DNA of 64,000 nt, from NCBI GenBank assembly GCA_051453625.1, contig JBOZIK010000001.1:92160750-92224749 (forward strand). Reading direction: 5' to 3'. This DNA is from Welwitschia mirabilis (lineage: Eukaryota > Gnetophyta > Gnetopsida > Welwitschiales). Made by a program: the position numbers and the translations under genes. Positions 34,661 to 46,140 of the stretch are shown here, piece after piece; within the stretch, counting starts at the first letter, position 1; the number at the start of each line of letters is the position of its first letter. The notes beneath the pieces were generated by a model. The model had not been told where the DNA came from. It searched no databases and saw nothing but the letters and a program-made list of their open reading frames with translations.

Positions 34661-35559
34661 AAACATTTTGCAAAACTAAATTAGTTATTTTTTTCTAATT
34701 AGATCTTTCTATAACTTAGAATATTTAGGATTTTCTTACAAGAATTTCCTAAATGATATATTTATGCTCAGATTTTGCATTAAGGATCTAAGGTAATCAT
34801 CAAAGGTAGGATTAGTATTTAATCTATCAAACTAAGGAGTAGTTGGTTTCTTACCTTTATCTTGAGAAGAATTTTTCTTATTAAGATTATCCCTTAAAGG
34901 AGAAGGGAAAGTATGATTTTCTAAGATTTTAATATCCTCTTCTTCTTCATCATTCTTATCATTTTGGAAAGTTGGAGCCTGATGAGTAGGAGGTATTGGG
35001 TTATTTCCACTTTTAGTTACAACCTTACAATCTTTTCTTACTTTGTTAGGATTTGGTAAAGATTGTATTACAAGTGAACCTTATGGTATTTGATTTGCAA
35101 GCATAGTTTGTTAAAGAACATTAATAATATTTTCAATGTTTGAATTTGTCTTCTCTTGAGATTTTCTTGATTCATCAATGGAATTTCCAAGTGGATTATT
35201 TTTATTTTAACAATTTAATATGATTGCTTAATAATTTTAGTTACTTAATTAGAAGTTTGATCTATTTATTTAAAAGTTAGCATTTTCAAATCTATTTCTA
35301 AATGGTTGAAAATTTGGATTATTTACTTGAAAGTTTCTTAAATTTATTCCCAAAAGATTGAAAGTTAGGTTATCCATTCATCTTAGATTGGAATTGATTT
35401 TGATTCTAGTTTTGATTTTGATTTTAGTTGCCACTTTTACATCTAAAATTATTTGAGTGTATTTTATTAATATTGTTATAAAATACTTAATCACATTTGT
35501 TGATTCTTTTTTTTTTTTACTTTCTCCTTCTCTTGTTTCACTTCTTTAAGATCTTTTAT
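34661..35559 (-). other. TE-5 gag-protease linker
   Basis: About 900 bp between gag and protease. On the minus strand it is rich in Asn and Gln codons (around 35200-35450), as is common in the region after capsid. I could not place a zinc knuckle with confidence. Confidence 0.45.
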
Positions 35560-36301
35560 GGTTTAGTCTATAGTAAAATTTTCTTTAGATGATAGTTCAG
35601 ATCATGTTTAACTTACTTTTACTAGTTTTTTCAACACTCTCAATGCATTTTATAATGTGAGATTCATTAAATTTCCTTCATATGAAAAATTTATAAGTTA
35701 TTTGATTTCGTTATTAAGTCCACTGTAGAAATAATCTAGTAATTCTTCTTGAGTGAATGCATCTATAGGATTAGATTGTACTACAATAGAAAATCATTCA
35801 TAAGTGGATCTATAATTTTTATTAGGTTGTTATTGGAAATTTATCATTTATTTATTTTTTTTATTGTTGTTTCACTTATAAATCTTTTTATAAATTCTTC
35901 TTGAACTTGGTTTTATGTTTTTATGCTTTGATATGGAGTAGTTTTTAACCATAATTTTTCTTTTCCTTTTAAAGTAATGGGAAATATAATCATGTATGTA
36001 TGATTATTAATTTATTTTTTATCATTTTCAAAAGTAAGCACTAATTATTTAATGTTGGCTATATATTGGAGGGGATCTTCATCATTTTATCCATTAAAAC
36101 TAGGATAAGGATTTAGATTTCTTTACTTAACATCATTACCAAGAGATAAGTCAAAAGAATTTTTGACCTCATACTTTTATTTGCAATTAGTTTTTTAAGA
36201 GTGATATTAGCATTTAGATTTATAGGGGTAATAGTGGTTCCAATGATAATAGGAGGATTAGGCAAAGCAACTTGTTTCTGTTTTTGCATAGAATTTGACA
36301 T
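35560..36301 (-). pseudogene. gag: gag remnant of TE-5
   Basis: The putative start is MSNSMQKQKQVALPNPPIII at 36301. Later readable blocks on the minus strand are MINFQQQPNKNYRSTYE (about 35860-35810) and AFTQEELLDYFYSGLNNEIK (about 35762-35703). These match the capsid C-terminal region of Athila/Tat gag. Many stops replace Gln and Trp. I chose this start because an ATG-led open stretch of 62 codons begins here, about 650 bp after the primer site. Confidence 0.75.
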
Positions 36302-36952
36302 TGTAAAAAAAGGTTTTCTTTTAAACTCTTTTTTGAAAATTTTTATTTGAAAAAATTAGATTAAAAATAATAAATATAAGAATTATTCTTGATCAATTAT
36401 TAAAAATTTTTATGTACCTAGCGTGTGCATACTTGGGTTTAGTTCATTATTAACAAACCTTCTTGTATGTTTTCTTCAATTAATATCATTCTTTCTAATA
36501 TTTCATCTTTTTACTAGAGTTTATCGTGTTCCAACATGCTCAATTCTATTTCTATAAGCATCATCTTTGTGGTCATCTAGACAACACACCTGGATGATAG
36601 AAGACATACAAAAAAAGGGAAAACAAAAACATAGAAAAATAGATTGCAAAATAACAAAGAATAAAAACTAACAGTCATCTTCTGAGTTGTCTAAATAATA
36701 GACGAGATGATAAGAAAAGACTTAGTCCTTATGAAAATGAAAACCCCTAAGTTTCATTGATTGGAATCACCACACATTATCTAGAAGATGAGGGGGACAA
36801 CAAGGCATTACTTTTAAAATGCAAAATGAAAAATGTGGAAAGAAAAACCTATGTTTTTACTATAAGAATATAATGCTCTTATAGATAAATATCTTAACCA
36901 AAATTTAAACTACTTATATGAGCAATAATAATCCTCAAACTCCAAACATCCC
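36302..36952 (-). other. TE-5 leader
   Basis: About 650 bp between the primer site and gag, with no open frame. It holds short inverted motifs gtcatctagacaac (36572-36585) and gttgtctaaataat (36686-36699), related to ones in the LTRs and the spacer. Confidence 0.55.
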
Positions 36953-36970
36953 TCCTTAGCAATAATGCTA
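36953..36970 (-). promoter_or_regulatory. Primer-binding site of TE-5 (tRNA-Asp type, degraded)
   Basis: On the minus strand tagcattattgctaagga, three bases after the LTR end. Against the tRNA-Asp-type site of Athila elements it matches 10 of 18; all eight differences are C-to-T or G-to-A. Confidence 0.75.
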
Positions 36971-36973
36971 AGA

Positions 36974-38216
36974 TGTTGTAGTGTGTATTTGTACAAATGT
37001 TATATCCTCAAATAGATCCTAAAAATTACCAAAAAAAGTATATATATTACATAATATAACATACTAATATAGATCGGAGGGATCTAAACATTATAATTCT
37101 ATTAAACACATAGGCGATAAGAAAGAGAATTGATTTCCAAATGAAATACTTATATAATATTCAAGTAGAATAATAACAATGTAAAGTAACAGTGCATATA
37201 AATATAGTATGCAAATGAAATGCAAGTTCTATTCTAAATGCAACATATATTTGATTACCAAAATAACCTAACATGGAGATCAATCCTATATAATCTAGAT
37301 CATTCAAGAAAATCCATTACTAGATCAAGACTAACCTAAGCTATCAAGTACATCAAGCAGGTATGAAACAATGTAAAGTTAATCTAGGAAATGAAATGCA
37401 ATTTATCTAAACTAACAATGTCAACCTTAATAAAAGTGGCCTTTATGATCTATATCACAGAAAAATTTATCACAGAATCATAAGAAACATTAACCATAAG
37501 GAATATGCACATAAAAAATGGTATGAAAATAAAAATAGAGTTTTGATTAAATCAAACTAACATTTGTGTTACAAAGTAGTACTACTTCAATAAAGGATAC
37601 ACAACCTAACACTAAGCAAGACATCTCTTTGCAATAATAAGTGATGAACCTTCTTCCCTTTGATCTCTTCTCATAAGAATTTTAGTGACAAAGAAAATAA
37701 GATTGAAGTCAAGGAAAAAGAAGGTATTTATTACAAAATAGACTCTAAAAATAGCAAATAGTAATAGATGCAGTAAAAACCCTAACAGTTGCAAAAGAAG
37801 ATGTAAGACACATGGTTAAATTTTGGTGAAGCATTATTTTGAGGTGTCATCCTGACATTATAATAGATGATGCCATATTATATATGTTTCACATTCACTA
37901 CTAGATTAGTCTAGTAAGCATCTTTATTAGCTTGAGTACTTCTATCATCTGTATAGTCGTCTAGATAATGAGGTGGATGATGAACTTCATAAAAATGTTT
38001 CTTGTGTTTGATTAGTCTCTTTGATTACAGGGTTACTGCTTCAGATAGTAAGTAATGTAATTTCTTTAAATGATGTTAAATGTAATGAAGATTACATGTT
38101 TTTGTGATATTTTTCTTATCTCCCCATTATCATTGAAAATTATCATAAACCTATCTAATGTCCTATAAAATTACTCAAAATACACTATCAAATACATAAA
38201 ATTTGGTAGCACAATA
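36974..38216 (-). repeat. 5' LTR of TE-5
   Basis: 1243 bp, the partner of 25223-26475. On the minus strand it starts TATTGTGCTACCAA and ends CACTACAACA. It is followed on that strand by the primer site and gag, which fixes it as the 5' LTR. Confidence 0.9.
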
Positions 38217-38221
38217 CCTAT

Positions 38222-38840
38222 CAACCCCTTAAAAACAAAAAGATATTAGATCATTTTTAGGGCATGTAAGATATTATAGAAGGTTCATCAAGGATTTTAA
38301 TAAAATATCTAAGCCTTTATATAATCTTTTAAGTAAAGATACATCTTTCAATTAGACTCTAGATTATTAAAGAGCATTTGAAAAATGCAAAGAAAAACTA
38401 ACTTATACATCTGTTATCTATCCAACCAACTAGAAGTCGTCTTTTAAGCTTATGTATGATGTAACTAATTTTGTAGTTGGGGCTATATTAGAACAAAGAA
38501 TTGATAAAAAGTCAACTTTAATTTATTACATTAGTAAGACTTTGAATAACACTTAAATCAACTACATTATTATAAAGAAAGAGCTTCTATTCATTAGGTT
38601 TTCCTTGAAAAATTTAGATAATACATTTAATATCTAATATAGTTATTTACATAGATTACTTAGCCCTTAGATATATTTTTATTAAAAAGGATTCAAAACC
38701 AATACTAATCAGATGAATTCTCCTCTTTCAAGAGTTTGACTTAGATATTAAGATAAGAAAATATTTGATAATGTCATCGTAGATTATCTTTCACACTACA
38801 AACATATTTACCTATTAATGATACTTTTCTAATTAATACC
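38222..38840 (+). pseudogene. pol: Reverse transcriptase C-terminus and RNase H of TE-4
   Basis: After TE-5 the TE-4 reading resumes directly: RSFLGHVRYYRRFIKDFNKI-like text (about 38245-38310, one stop at Gly/Gln), SKPLYNLLSKDTSFN, RAFEKCKEKLTYTS. RNase H follows with KLMYDVTNFVVGAILEQRID (about 38447-38510), keeping the first Asp, then LIYYISKTLNNTQINY, and a decayed tail near 38700-38800. Confidence 0.87.
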
Positions 38841-38849
38841 TAATTTTAG

Positions 38850-40060
38850 TAAAAGAAGCACCTTGGTTTATGAATATTACTAATTATTTAGTTTCTAAAA
38901 TCATTTCTTCCCACTATATTATTAATGATAAAGAGATTTCTAAGCCAAGTTAAATAATTTTTTGGGATATCCCATACCTTTTTAAATACTACCCAAATTA
39001 AGTCATTTAAAAATGTATCACTTAAACTAAAACTTACAACATACTTAAACATTACCCTTCTAAGGGTTGTGAGGGTTACTACTTAGCTAATAAAACTACA
39101 ACAAAAATCTTCCAATTTGGTTTTTATTAGTCAGCTTTTTTTAAAGACTTCTATATTTACTACAAATCTTATGATAACTATCATAATTTAAGAAGTCATT
39201 TATGGAGACAATTAATGCCATTAAATCCCATTCTTATTGTAAAACCCTTTAATGTTTAGGGAATTAATTTTTAAGGACTTTATCCATTATTAAATAGGCA
39301 TTAATACATCCTTGTTTATGTTAACTATGTAAGTATATGGCTTGAAGCATGTGCTTGTTGAATAAATGGTGCTAAAATGGTGGGTAATCTTTAAAGAAAA
39401 TGTCTTAACTCATTTTATCTATCCATGTGTTTTAATTTGTAATAAAATATTTAATAACCTCCTCACTAAAATGAGGTTACACATAAAGTCATGATACATT
39501 ACCACCTAAAAACAAGTGGCCAAGTTGAGATTATAAATAGGGAACTTAAGAAAATATTATAAAAAGTAATAAACTCAATATGAAAACATTAGTCTTTCAA
39601 ACTTAACAATATCTTATGGGCTTATTCCACTACTTATAAAACATTCCTTAGGAATGTCATTTTTTATTAGACTATGATAAAGCATATCATTTACTTGTAG
39701 AATTTAAGTATAAGGCTTATTGGATGATAAAAAATATAAACTTATAAGTTGCAAGGAAAAATAGGATCATACAACTCAAGAGATTTCATGGTTAACATAT
39801 CCTTAGAAAAACTTTTAAGAAGGGAGATCTAGTCTTGCCATATAACTCACATAAACATCTTTTTTTATCTAAACTAGTAGCTAAGTGGAAAGAACCCTTC
39901 TTGATAAAAAATATTTTTCCACATGGAGTTCTTCTCATTGAAAATTCCAAAAACCATTAACTCTATAAATTTAATGAACACTTCCTGAAATACTATCATT
40001 TGCCTGATCTAGTAACTTATGAAGCTATAAGACTTAATAATTTAGGTTAATTATCTTAAA
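38850..40060 (+). pseudogene. pol: Integrase remnant of TE-4
   Basis: The zinc-binding region reads HYPSKGCEGYYLANKTTTKI, FQFGFY and FFKDFYIYYKSYDN (about 39050-39180). The core reads VKPFNV (about 39240), YILVYVNYVSIWLEA (about 39308-39352), and HYHLKTSGQVEIINRELKKI (about 39498-39557), where the catalytic Glu is kept. WAYSTTYKTF and FKKGDLVL-like text (about 39820) follow. It ends near FLKYYHLPDLVTYEAI (about 39980-40030). Stops sit at Gln and Trp positions. No chromodomain, as expected for Athila/Tat. Confidence 0.85.
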
Positions 40061-41213
40061 TAAAAATCAATAATAAATGATCTTGTTTTCATTTAATAAG
40101 TAACTAAAATTAAGTACACTTATGAAATTTTAAGAAAGAATTATACTTTTTTAAGTGTATTGGTTAAAGGAACTTATGCTTAAGATATCTGATTTTGGTA
40201 AAACTTAGTTGAAGAGGTGTAATCCATCTTTAGGAATATTCCTTAAGTCTAAAGCCTTTGATGGGAAAAATATTTTCTCTTATTGAGGCAAATAATCTAG
40301 TGACCACTTTAAATATGCATAAACATGGCAATGAGAAGATGAATAAAAGAATCATAATTATCTCTTCTTCACAAGAATACCAAATGAATTACTTAATTGG
40401 AATTAGGGCTATGGACACTCACTGACAATGTAGCTCTAATGATCTAATTATGACATATTCAATGCATCAGGTCCATAAACATGCATTGACAATGCAACAT
40501 CTATTTCTATGTAAAATAACATGATTAAATATGTTGGAAAAAAATTCTATAACATTGGATACTTAATGTCATTCGAAGACTTAAACTAAGAATAGATACA
40601 TTGGTAGACATGGAAAATAAAGGAATGATAATGATGGAAATCAGAGGTTATCTATGATTTTTTCTTTTAACTTTAATACTTGTGATTTGCTGGTAATTTT
40701 TTGAACTTGTATAAGTTACTCCATCATGACTAGACTTAGTTAATTATGAGATCTACTTAAAAAATATATATAAAAATATAATAAAGGCCATTAACTTAGA
40801 ATAGTTTACTCATTTTTTTATCTATTTCTGGTTTAATTACATTTATGTACTTTTCATCATGCATTTACTCCACATCATTTTACTTCATTCCACTTTATAT
40901 TACTTTCATAAAAATAACTTATAAGACATTAATTATTTTTATAAATATATTTTCCACCTAGTACATGTTTGATTGTAAATAACTTAAATGTTTTACCATA
41001 AACTTTGATGACAAAGTCGAGTTTTGGTTAGGGGTATGGCATCTAATTTTAATGTTAATTTTTTTTTTCATTTTGATACCTTAGTCACTTAAAAATAATC
41101 ATAAAATTTTCGAAGTTACATCTTCTCACACTTAAACACATTTGAATTTGATAATTTTTCCATGTTTATCCATTTCTTTATCATCTTTTTACTAAGGCAC
41201 TAGCAAAAGACTA
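40061..41213 (+). other. TE-4 3' untranslated region
   Basis: About 1.15 kb between integrase and the polypurine tract with no coherent frame on either strand. Confidence 0.5.
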
Positions 41214-41224
41214 GTTAGAAGGTG
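41214..41224 (+). promoter_or_regulatory. Polypurine tract of TE-4
   Basis: gttagaaggtg directly precedes the 3' LTR start TGTTAACATG. Purine-rich apart from three T. Confidence 0.7.
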
Positions 41225-42584
41225 TGTTAACATGTAAAAATTAGAATTACAATTAATTTGAATGACTAATTAACCTTAATATAAGACATTAATATCATCG
41301 ATTTTATCAAAAAAATGCCTTTTATTGGTTTTCACATAAATCATGAACTTAACTATTTCCCATAACATTTTTAGATATATTATTCTCAATTAGGAGATGC
41401 CTTAATTTCATTTTCAAATAGGTTCATTATCAAATATCTTAAAACACTGGCATCACTAGTGAAGACTATTAGCGTCATCGACCTATGTACACAAACTATC
41501 TTCAAACTTATGTTCCTAAATTTTCGTGGAAAATTAGATAAAATCTAGTTATAGGTTTAATCAAAATTCAACATAAAAAATCAATTGCATTCTTATCAAC
41601 ATGTGGTGGTGATGATGAGAATTTGTAAAGTGATATTTGGTAGGGCTAATTAGGATGATGGTGAAGATACATGATGTAGTCAGTGGTTGCTAGTAGCTCT
41701 AACACTCTAGACTCAAGTATTAGCATTGTCATAAGCATCTTCATCAAACAAAAGAAAATACGAACTATTTTATCTAATTTAATCATGTAATCATCCTCCT
41801 AATGCTATAGGACAAGGGCTTCTAATCACTCCTCTTTCCCATATCTTACTATAAAAAGTCCTTAAACCCTTCACAATATCATTTTTTAGCTTGAAGAATT
41901 ATAGCACCTTGGAGCATTGACTTGTAATGCTTTCTAGGCAACTCTTTGAAGAGTAAGCTAGTTTTTAGGATTGTTTAAGGAGTTCTTCCTGCTTCCTTCT
42001 TTGTTTGCTGTAATTTTTTTTCACTTTAAAATATAAAAGTTATTTTTGTTTGATTCTAATTCATAAGTAATATCATAATTGGAATTCTTAGATAACTACT
42101 TTAATTGTCAAGTTTACTTTAGTTGAGTGAATTTATTTCATTACTTAGTCTAAGTCTTTTAATTCCATAGATCTTAAGTACTTTATAATTCTTACTTTCT
42201 ATTTTTATTTTAAGGATAACGTATTAATTGAATTTACCATTTATCATATGTTGGATGATATTATGCTTTATGACTAGAGCCAAATGCACTTGATGATTTG
42301 AAGCATCTTGCAAAAAAGACAATTAGATAACATTGAATTAAAGGATTTCTTTAGGATGAATCAAAAATACCTTGGAGCTAGTTTGCTTCCTTTCTCTTCT
42401 AAGATAAAGTTCAACTCTAAAATTTACTATATCTGTTCTTTGTTTTTTCTTTTTTACATTTGTAAATTACATCAAAAGATAAAGTTAGTGTATTTTTAAA
42501 CCAATAGCTCATGTTATCCTTGAGGAACAATGATAGCTAAGTGAATACTTAGCTTTAAATCTAGTCATTATACTCCATCAACCA
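41225..42584 (+). repeat. 3' LTR of TE-4
   Basis: 1360 bp, partner of 19741-21111. Starts TGTTAACATG and ends catcaacca, followed by the target duplication attat. A TATA box, tataaaaag, lies at 41860-41868. No gene is seen; short open frames here are chance. Confidence 0.92.
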
Positions 42585-42589
42585 ATTAT

Positions 42590-42933
42590 CAAAAGGATTA
42601 GACTAGTAGCTTATGTATTAGCCTTACAACTAAATCTATTAACTCTTTACAACATTTTTTACATATACTTATTAAGGAAATGTTTAACTAATAATACAAA
42701 GATAATTCCTAATCAAGAAGTAAACATCTTTCAAGATTATTTAATTAAAGCTTAACTAATTAAGATTTTAGATCAAAAGTAAATGGTGTTATAAGGAAAA
42801 ATTATATAACTTTATAATATTTAATGCTAAATTAATCTATAGAATAAGTAACTTGAAAAATAGAATTAGATATTAAGTACTATAAACTAGAGCTTTGATA
42901 AGTTTTTAGGAGAAAAATTCTTGAGCTGAGAAA
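42590..42933 (+). pseudogene. pol: Integrase tail and chromodomain of TE-3
   Basis: Reading resumes just after TE-4: KRIRLVAYVLALQLNLLTLY (42590-42650), then QLIKILDQKVNGVIRKNYI (about 42745-42805). The latter is the start of a chromodomain (KILD.KVK..R type). The rest of the chromodomain is readable with stops, as SIE, VT and KIELDIKYYKLEL (about 42833-42893). A gagctgagaaa tract then precedes the 3' LTR. It confirms TE-3 as a chromovirus. Confidence 0.8.
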
Positions 42934-43559
42934 TTTCATGTCCCAATTTTTAAAGATTATAAAACTTAGCCTAAGAATTATTTAAATATCTTAATGAATA
43001 TAAACAAATAATATAGCCTAATTTAATGTATCACAGGCTAAAAGATTTATCGCAAATTGTAAAATATGTATAGGTGATAAAGTTTTATTTTTTATTTAAT
43101 ATTTTTGCTAAATTCCTTATCTTTATTAGTTAAATAAAAATAATTGCAATTAAATTCCTTTTTTTATTTATAGCAAAATAGTGACATATTTCTAAAATTT
43201 TGGCATTTCTTTCTCAATGGCTTATTTAAGTTAGCATTAACGATTATTTTAAAATTTGAAAAGATTTTATTAAATTATCATGTGACTAACTTGTCTTGTT
43301 TTCCCTTATGTTGAAAAATGTCAAAGAACTTGAACCTTGTAGCTTATGCAGGCATAATTTTCATGATTATTATTTATTGACAAAATAAATATTTGGCATG
43401 ATGAGCACTTACTATTATGATGAAATATTAAATGCACCTAGTATCCAAGGAAAGTAATGATTAGGGGTTATGTAATCATAATCGTATTTTTTTTCAAGAT
43501 AGTATCTTTTCATATCCTCTTCAAGATAGTGTCTCTTCATATTCCCTCTCTCTTCTTGT

Positions 43560-43568
43560 TATAAATAG
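43560..43568 (+). promoter_or_regulatory. TATA box in the family B LTR
   Basis: tataaatag, after a pyrimidine-rich stretch (ccctctctcttcttgt). TE-8 has the same nine bases, inverted, at 52569-52577, again next to such a stretch. Conservation between independent copies supports a core promoter. Confidence 0.7.
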
Positions 43569-44165
43569 AAATTTCTTTTCTTTTTATTCATATGATTTTT
43601 AAAAATCTAATGTTATTGGATCTTGGCAATTTTAGATCTCAAAGCTTGAAAAACAATGAAGTTTTGATAAGATTAAGAAGTCTTGAAATCCTTAAAGTCT
43701 TGAAGTTTTAAAGTTTTTGAAAGATTAAAAGTTTTGTATCCAATTTTGGGTATTCTCCTTTATTTTTGCATCTTTTTATGATCCTAGATTTATTTACATT
43801 CTTGTATGATTCATTTATTATTGGATTCTTTTTAAGGTTTAAATAGGTTCTTGTTTCTTAATTAATTTACTTCTTTCTTGAAAAATATTTAAAAAATTTT
43901 AAGTTATATTACTTATCTATAAGAAGTTGTTTCTACTACTTTCTTAATAAAACTTATAAAATATTAAGGTATAATACTTGTTTATACTAATTTGGAATCC
44001 ATCTAAGTATGATTGTATTCTCAAATTTTATTCTTATATAACTTCATTCTTAGTGGAATTTTATATCTTATTAGAAATATTTTGGATGTATCTTGCATCT
44101 GATATCTTGCAATCTTTAAATCTTATCAAAACAAGAATTTCACAAATCACCAAATTAGACAATGA

Positions 44166-44372
44166 AATGTGAGAACCCATAGATCACTAAATGAAGCATT
44201 GGAATTAATAGATCCTTAGATCACTAATGAGATAATGGACTTCATAGCTTATTGAATGAGGTAGTGAAGTATGCAAAACTAATAAATCATCAAATGAGGT
44301 AATGGAATTGATAAAATAATAGATCTCTAAATGAGACAATAGAATCCATAGGTCACTGAATGAGGAATCGAA
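44166..44372 (+). repeat. Tandem repeat, about 35 bp, six eroded units
   Basis: Six variants of an atagatcactaaatgagg ... aatggaatt unit in the 3' LTR of TE-3. Units vary from about 28 to 40 bp. TE-8 carries a different tandem tract in its own copy (52140-52440). Confidence 0.75.
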
Positions 44373-46044
44373 GAAAAATATGAATAATTATTAAATAAAT
44401 TATTCTCATTTCATTTTGATAAGTTCATATGATGAAATATTGATCTTGTCTCATTTATCTAATTATTTGTGATCCTTTAATCCTTATCTTCATCTTTCCT
44501 AAGGCATACTAGGAGTTGCGAAGATTTCATGGTTCTCACTCCATTCTTGAAATCATATTTTATTGGAAAAATGTAAAGTTTCGACAATTTTTTATATGCA
44601 TATTTTATAAATTTTTTAGAAATTTTTCTAGTTTAAACATATAATAATGAATTACAAAACATATCTCTTTAAAAGAGATTTACAAATACATTCATTTGTT
44701 AGAATAATAAATTGAGTACATGTATATATTCATACATAAATACAGACATACATACATATACACACATGCAAAGGAGTAAAACATTGATAAAAATCCTTTA
44801 TTACATGGTTAATATAAAAAGTGTAATAAAACCATTTTGTTAAAATGGAAGGATAATATTTTAAATTTATAAGAATATGACCATTCTTTAACCTTTCATT
44901 AAGGCTTGAGATAAAAATATTTAATAAAGGTGAAAACAAAATACGTTGAGGTATCAATGCTTAAAACATAATAGCTAAAATGGAGGAAGAGATGAAGTAC
45001 TAAAATGCTACTCTTAAAAATCTGATTGAAGTTTCTAGTATTTATTTTTCTTGTGAGAATGCAAGTGAAACACAATGATGGAAATTAAACTTCTTGCAAT
45101 GCAGTTCTAGAATGAGCCATATTAAAGGAAGGAATTTTATTTTGCCATTAGCTAAGTGTTTCTAAGAATAAATTTAAAAATGAATTATCTAAAAATAAGT
45201 ATTCAATGTTAAACTGGTGTAATGTTTAGGGCTATGCATCATGTTAAGGAGGCATAGTGAGTGGGTGCATAGGACACCATTAGAGAAGAATTGAATTACC
45301 GTCTTTATTTTCTTTCTCTATGCAAATTTGGATTTTGAAAGAAATCTATCATTCATTCCATATAAGAAACAAAGATTTATAAATAAAATAAGAATAATAT
45401 CAACTAAAAATGATCGATTTTTAAGGTTTTCTATTTCTTGGTGAAGATACAGTGAACATCACCTATGTTTGCATTGTAGTTGCATTTGCAATCTATGCTT
45501 GAATTTGTATTGCAATTGCATGTATAATTTAAGCATTATAAGATGAACAACATCTAAAGAATCATGTTTAGACACTTGAAGATAGATTATATGAGACAAA
45601 CCAATATGGAACTCATCACGGATGTTTTAAATACTTATTTTATTATGCAAGAATAGCTTAAAAAATAACTTTCTAATGGTATTTTTGTAAATCTAAGATT
45701 AATCCATATCCTTTAGAGTAAAACCTAGGTGTTTTTAGTTATAAACATACTTCATTTTCTCATTTTTAAATGGTTTAAATTGCTGTTATTACTTGGTACA
45801 CTGACAATGCAAAAGGTGTCATTTTGGATGCATAGATCTAAGGCCGAGCTTTTCTTAATTAAATTTCAAATGGAGATAGTTTTAAAGCTATGCATAAGCT
45901 TATCCATAAATCTTAAATACCACACTAGTATTTATAAGTTCATTATTTTTAGGCTTGAAATAAAAAAATATGGATGTTACATTTTTAAATCAAAGAAACA
46001 TTTAAGCTTTTGGGCCAAAAAATATGGATTTTACATTTTGGTAA

Positions 46045-46120
46045 TAAAGCAACATATGAATTTTTTAGGTGTAAAAGTCGAGTTTACATTTTGGTATCAA
46101 AACAAGTTAAATTTTTTGGC
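46045..46120 (+). repeat. Primer-site-like repeats at the end of the family B LTR
   Basis: attttggtaataaagc (near 46035-46050) and attttggtatcaaaac (near 46087-46102) resemble the TTTTGG-TATCAGAGC region of the primer-binding site but lie inside the LTR. The 5' LTR has attttggtattagagg at 15664-15679 as well as the true site. TE-8 has two inverted copies (50928-50943 and 50982-50997). Confidence 0.75.
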
Positions 46121-46140
46121 TATAGATTTTGGACCTTACA

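Larger units (their letters stand above)
25223..38216 (-). mobile_element. TE-5: complete-structure Athila/Tat-type retrotransposon
   Basis: 12,994 bp on the minus strand. The 5' LTR is at 36974-38216, primer site at 36953-36970, gag 35560-36301, protease 34170-34660, reverse transcriptase 32860-33640, RNase H 32466-32800, integrase 31480-32460. A 5-kb spacer, a polypurine tract (26476-26490) and the 3' LTR (25223-26475) follow. Flanks are cctac (25218-25222) and cctat (38217-38221), a 5-bp target duplication with one C-to-T change. It inserted into TE-4's reverse transcriptase, in opposite orientation. The LTRs differ at many sites, I judge by eye 15-20%, so the insertion is old. Confidence 0.92.
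19741..42584 (+). mobile_element. TE-4: complete-structure Athila/Tat-type retrotransposon, split by TE-5
   Basis: It has a full LTR pair (19741-21111 and 41225-42584), a tRNA-Asp-like primer site (21117-21134), gag, protease, reverse transcriptase, RNase H and integrase in order, and a polypurine tract (41214-41224). The flanks are an exact 5-bp target duplication, attat (19736-19740 and 42585-42589). TE-5 and its own duplication split the reverse transcriptase. Without TE-5 the element is about 9.85 kb. It lies inside the integrase tail of TE-3, same strand. All genes are broken. Confidence 0.92.
15037..46140 (+). mobile_element. TE-3: chromovirus (Ty3/gypsy), family B, split by TE-4
   Basis: Visible parts are 15037-19740 (end of 5' LTR, primer-binding site, gag, protease, reverse transcriptase, RNase H, most of integrase) and 42590-46140 (integrase tail, chromodomain, complete 3' LTR). 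The two parts join in sense across the exact 5-bp target duplication of TE-4. The 5' LTR is cut at its left by TE-2; about 2.5 kb of it should lie outside the window. The 3' end at 46140 abuts the minus-strand integrase of TE-6. Without TE-4 the visible length is about 8.25 kb. Confidence 0.88.
42934..46140 (+). repeat. 3' LTR of TE-3, about 3.2 kb
   Basis: Starts tttcatgtccc (family start TGTCA.GTCC, seen in TE-8) and ends ccttaca. Its last 690 bp align with 15037-15716 and its whole length with the inverted TE-8. It has a TATA box (43560-43568), a roughly 35-bp tandem repeat (44166-44372) and primer-site-like repeats near its end. The 138-codon open frame at 45729-46145 has no recognisable domain; I regard it as chance. 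Confidence 0.88.
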
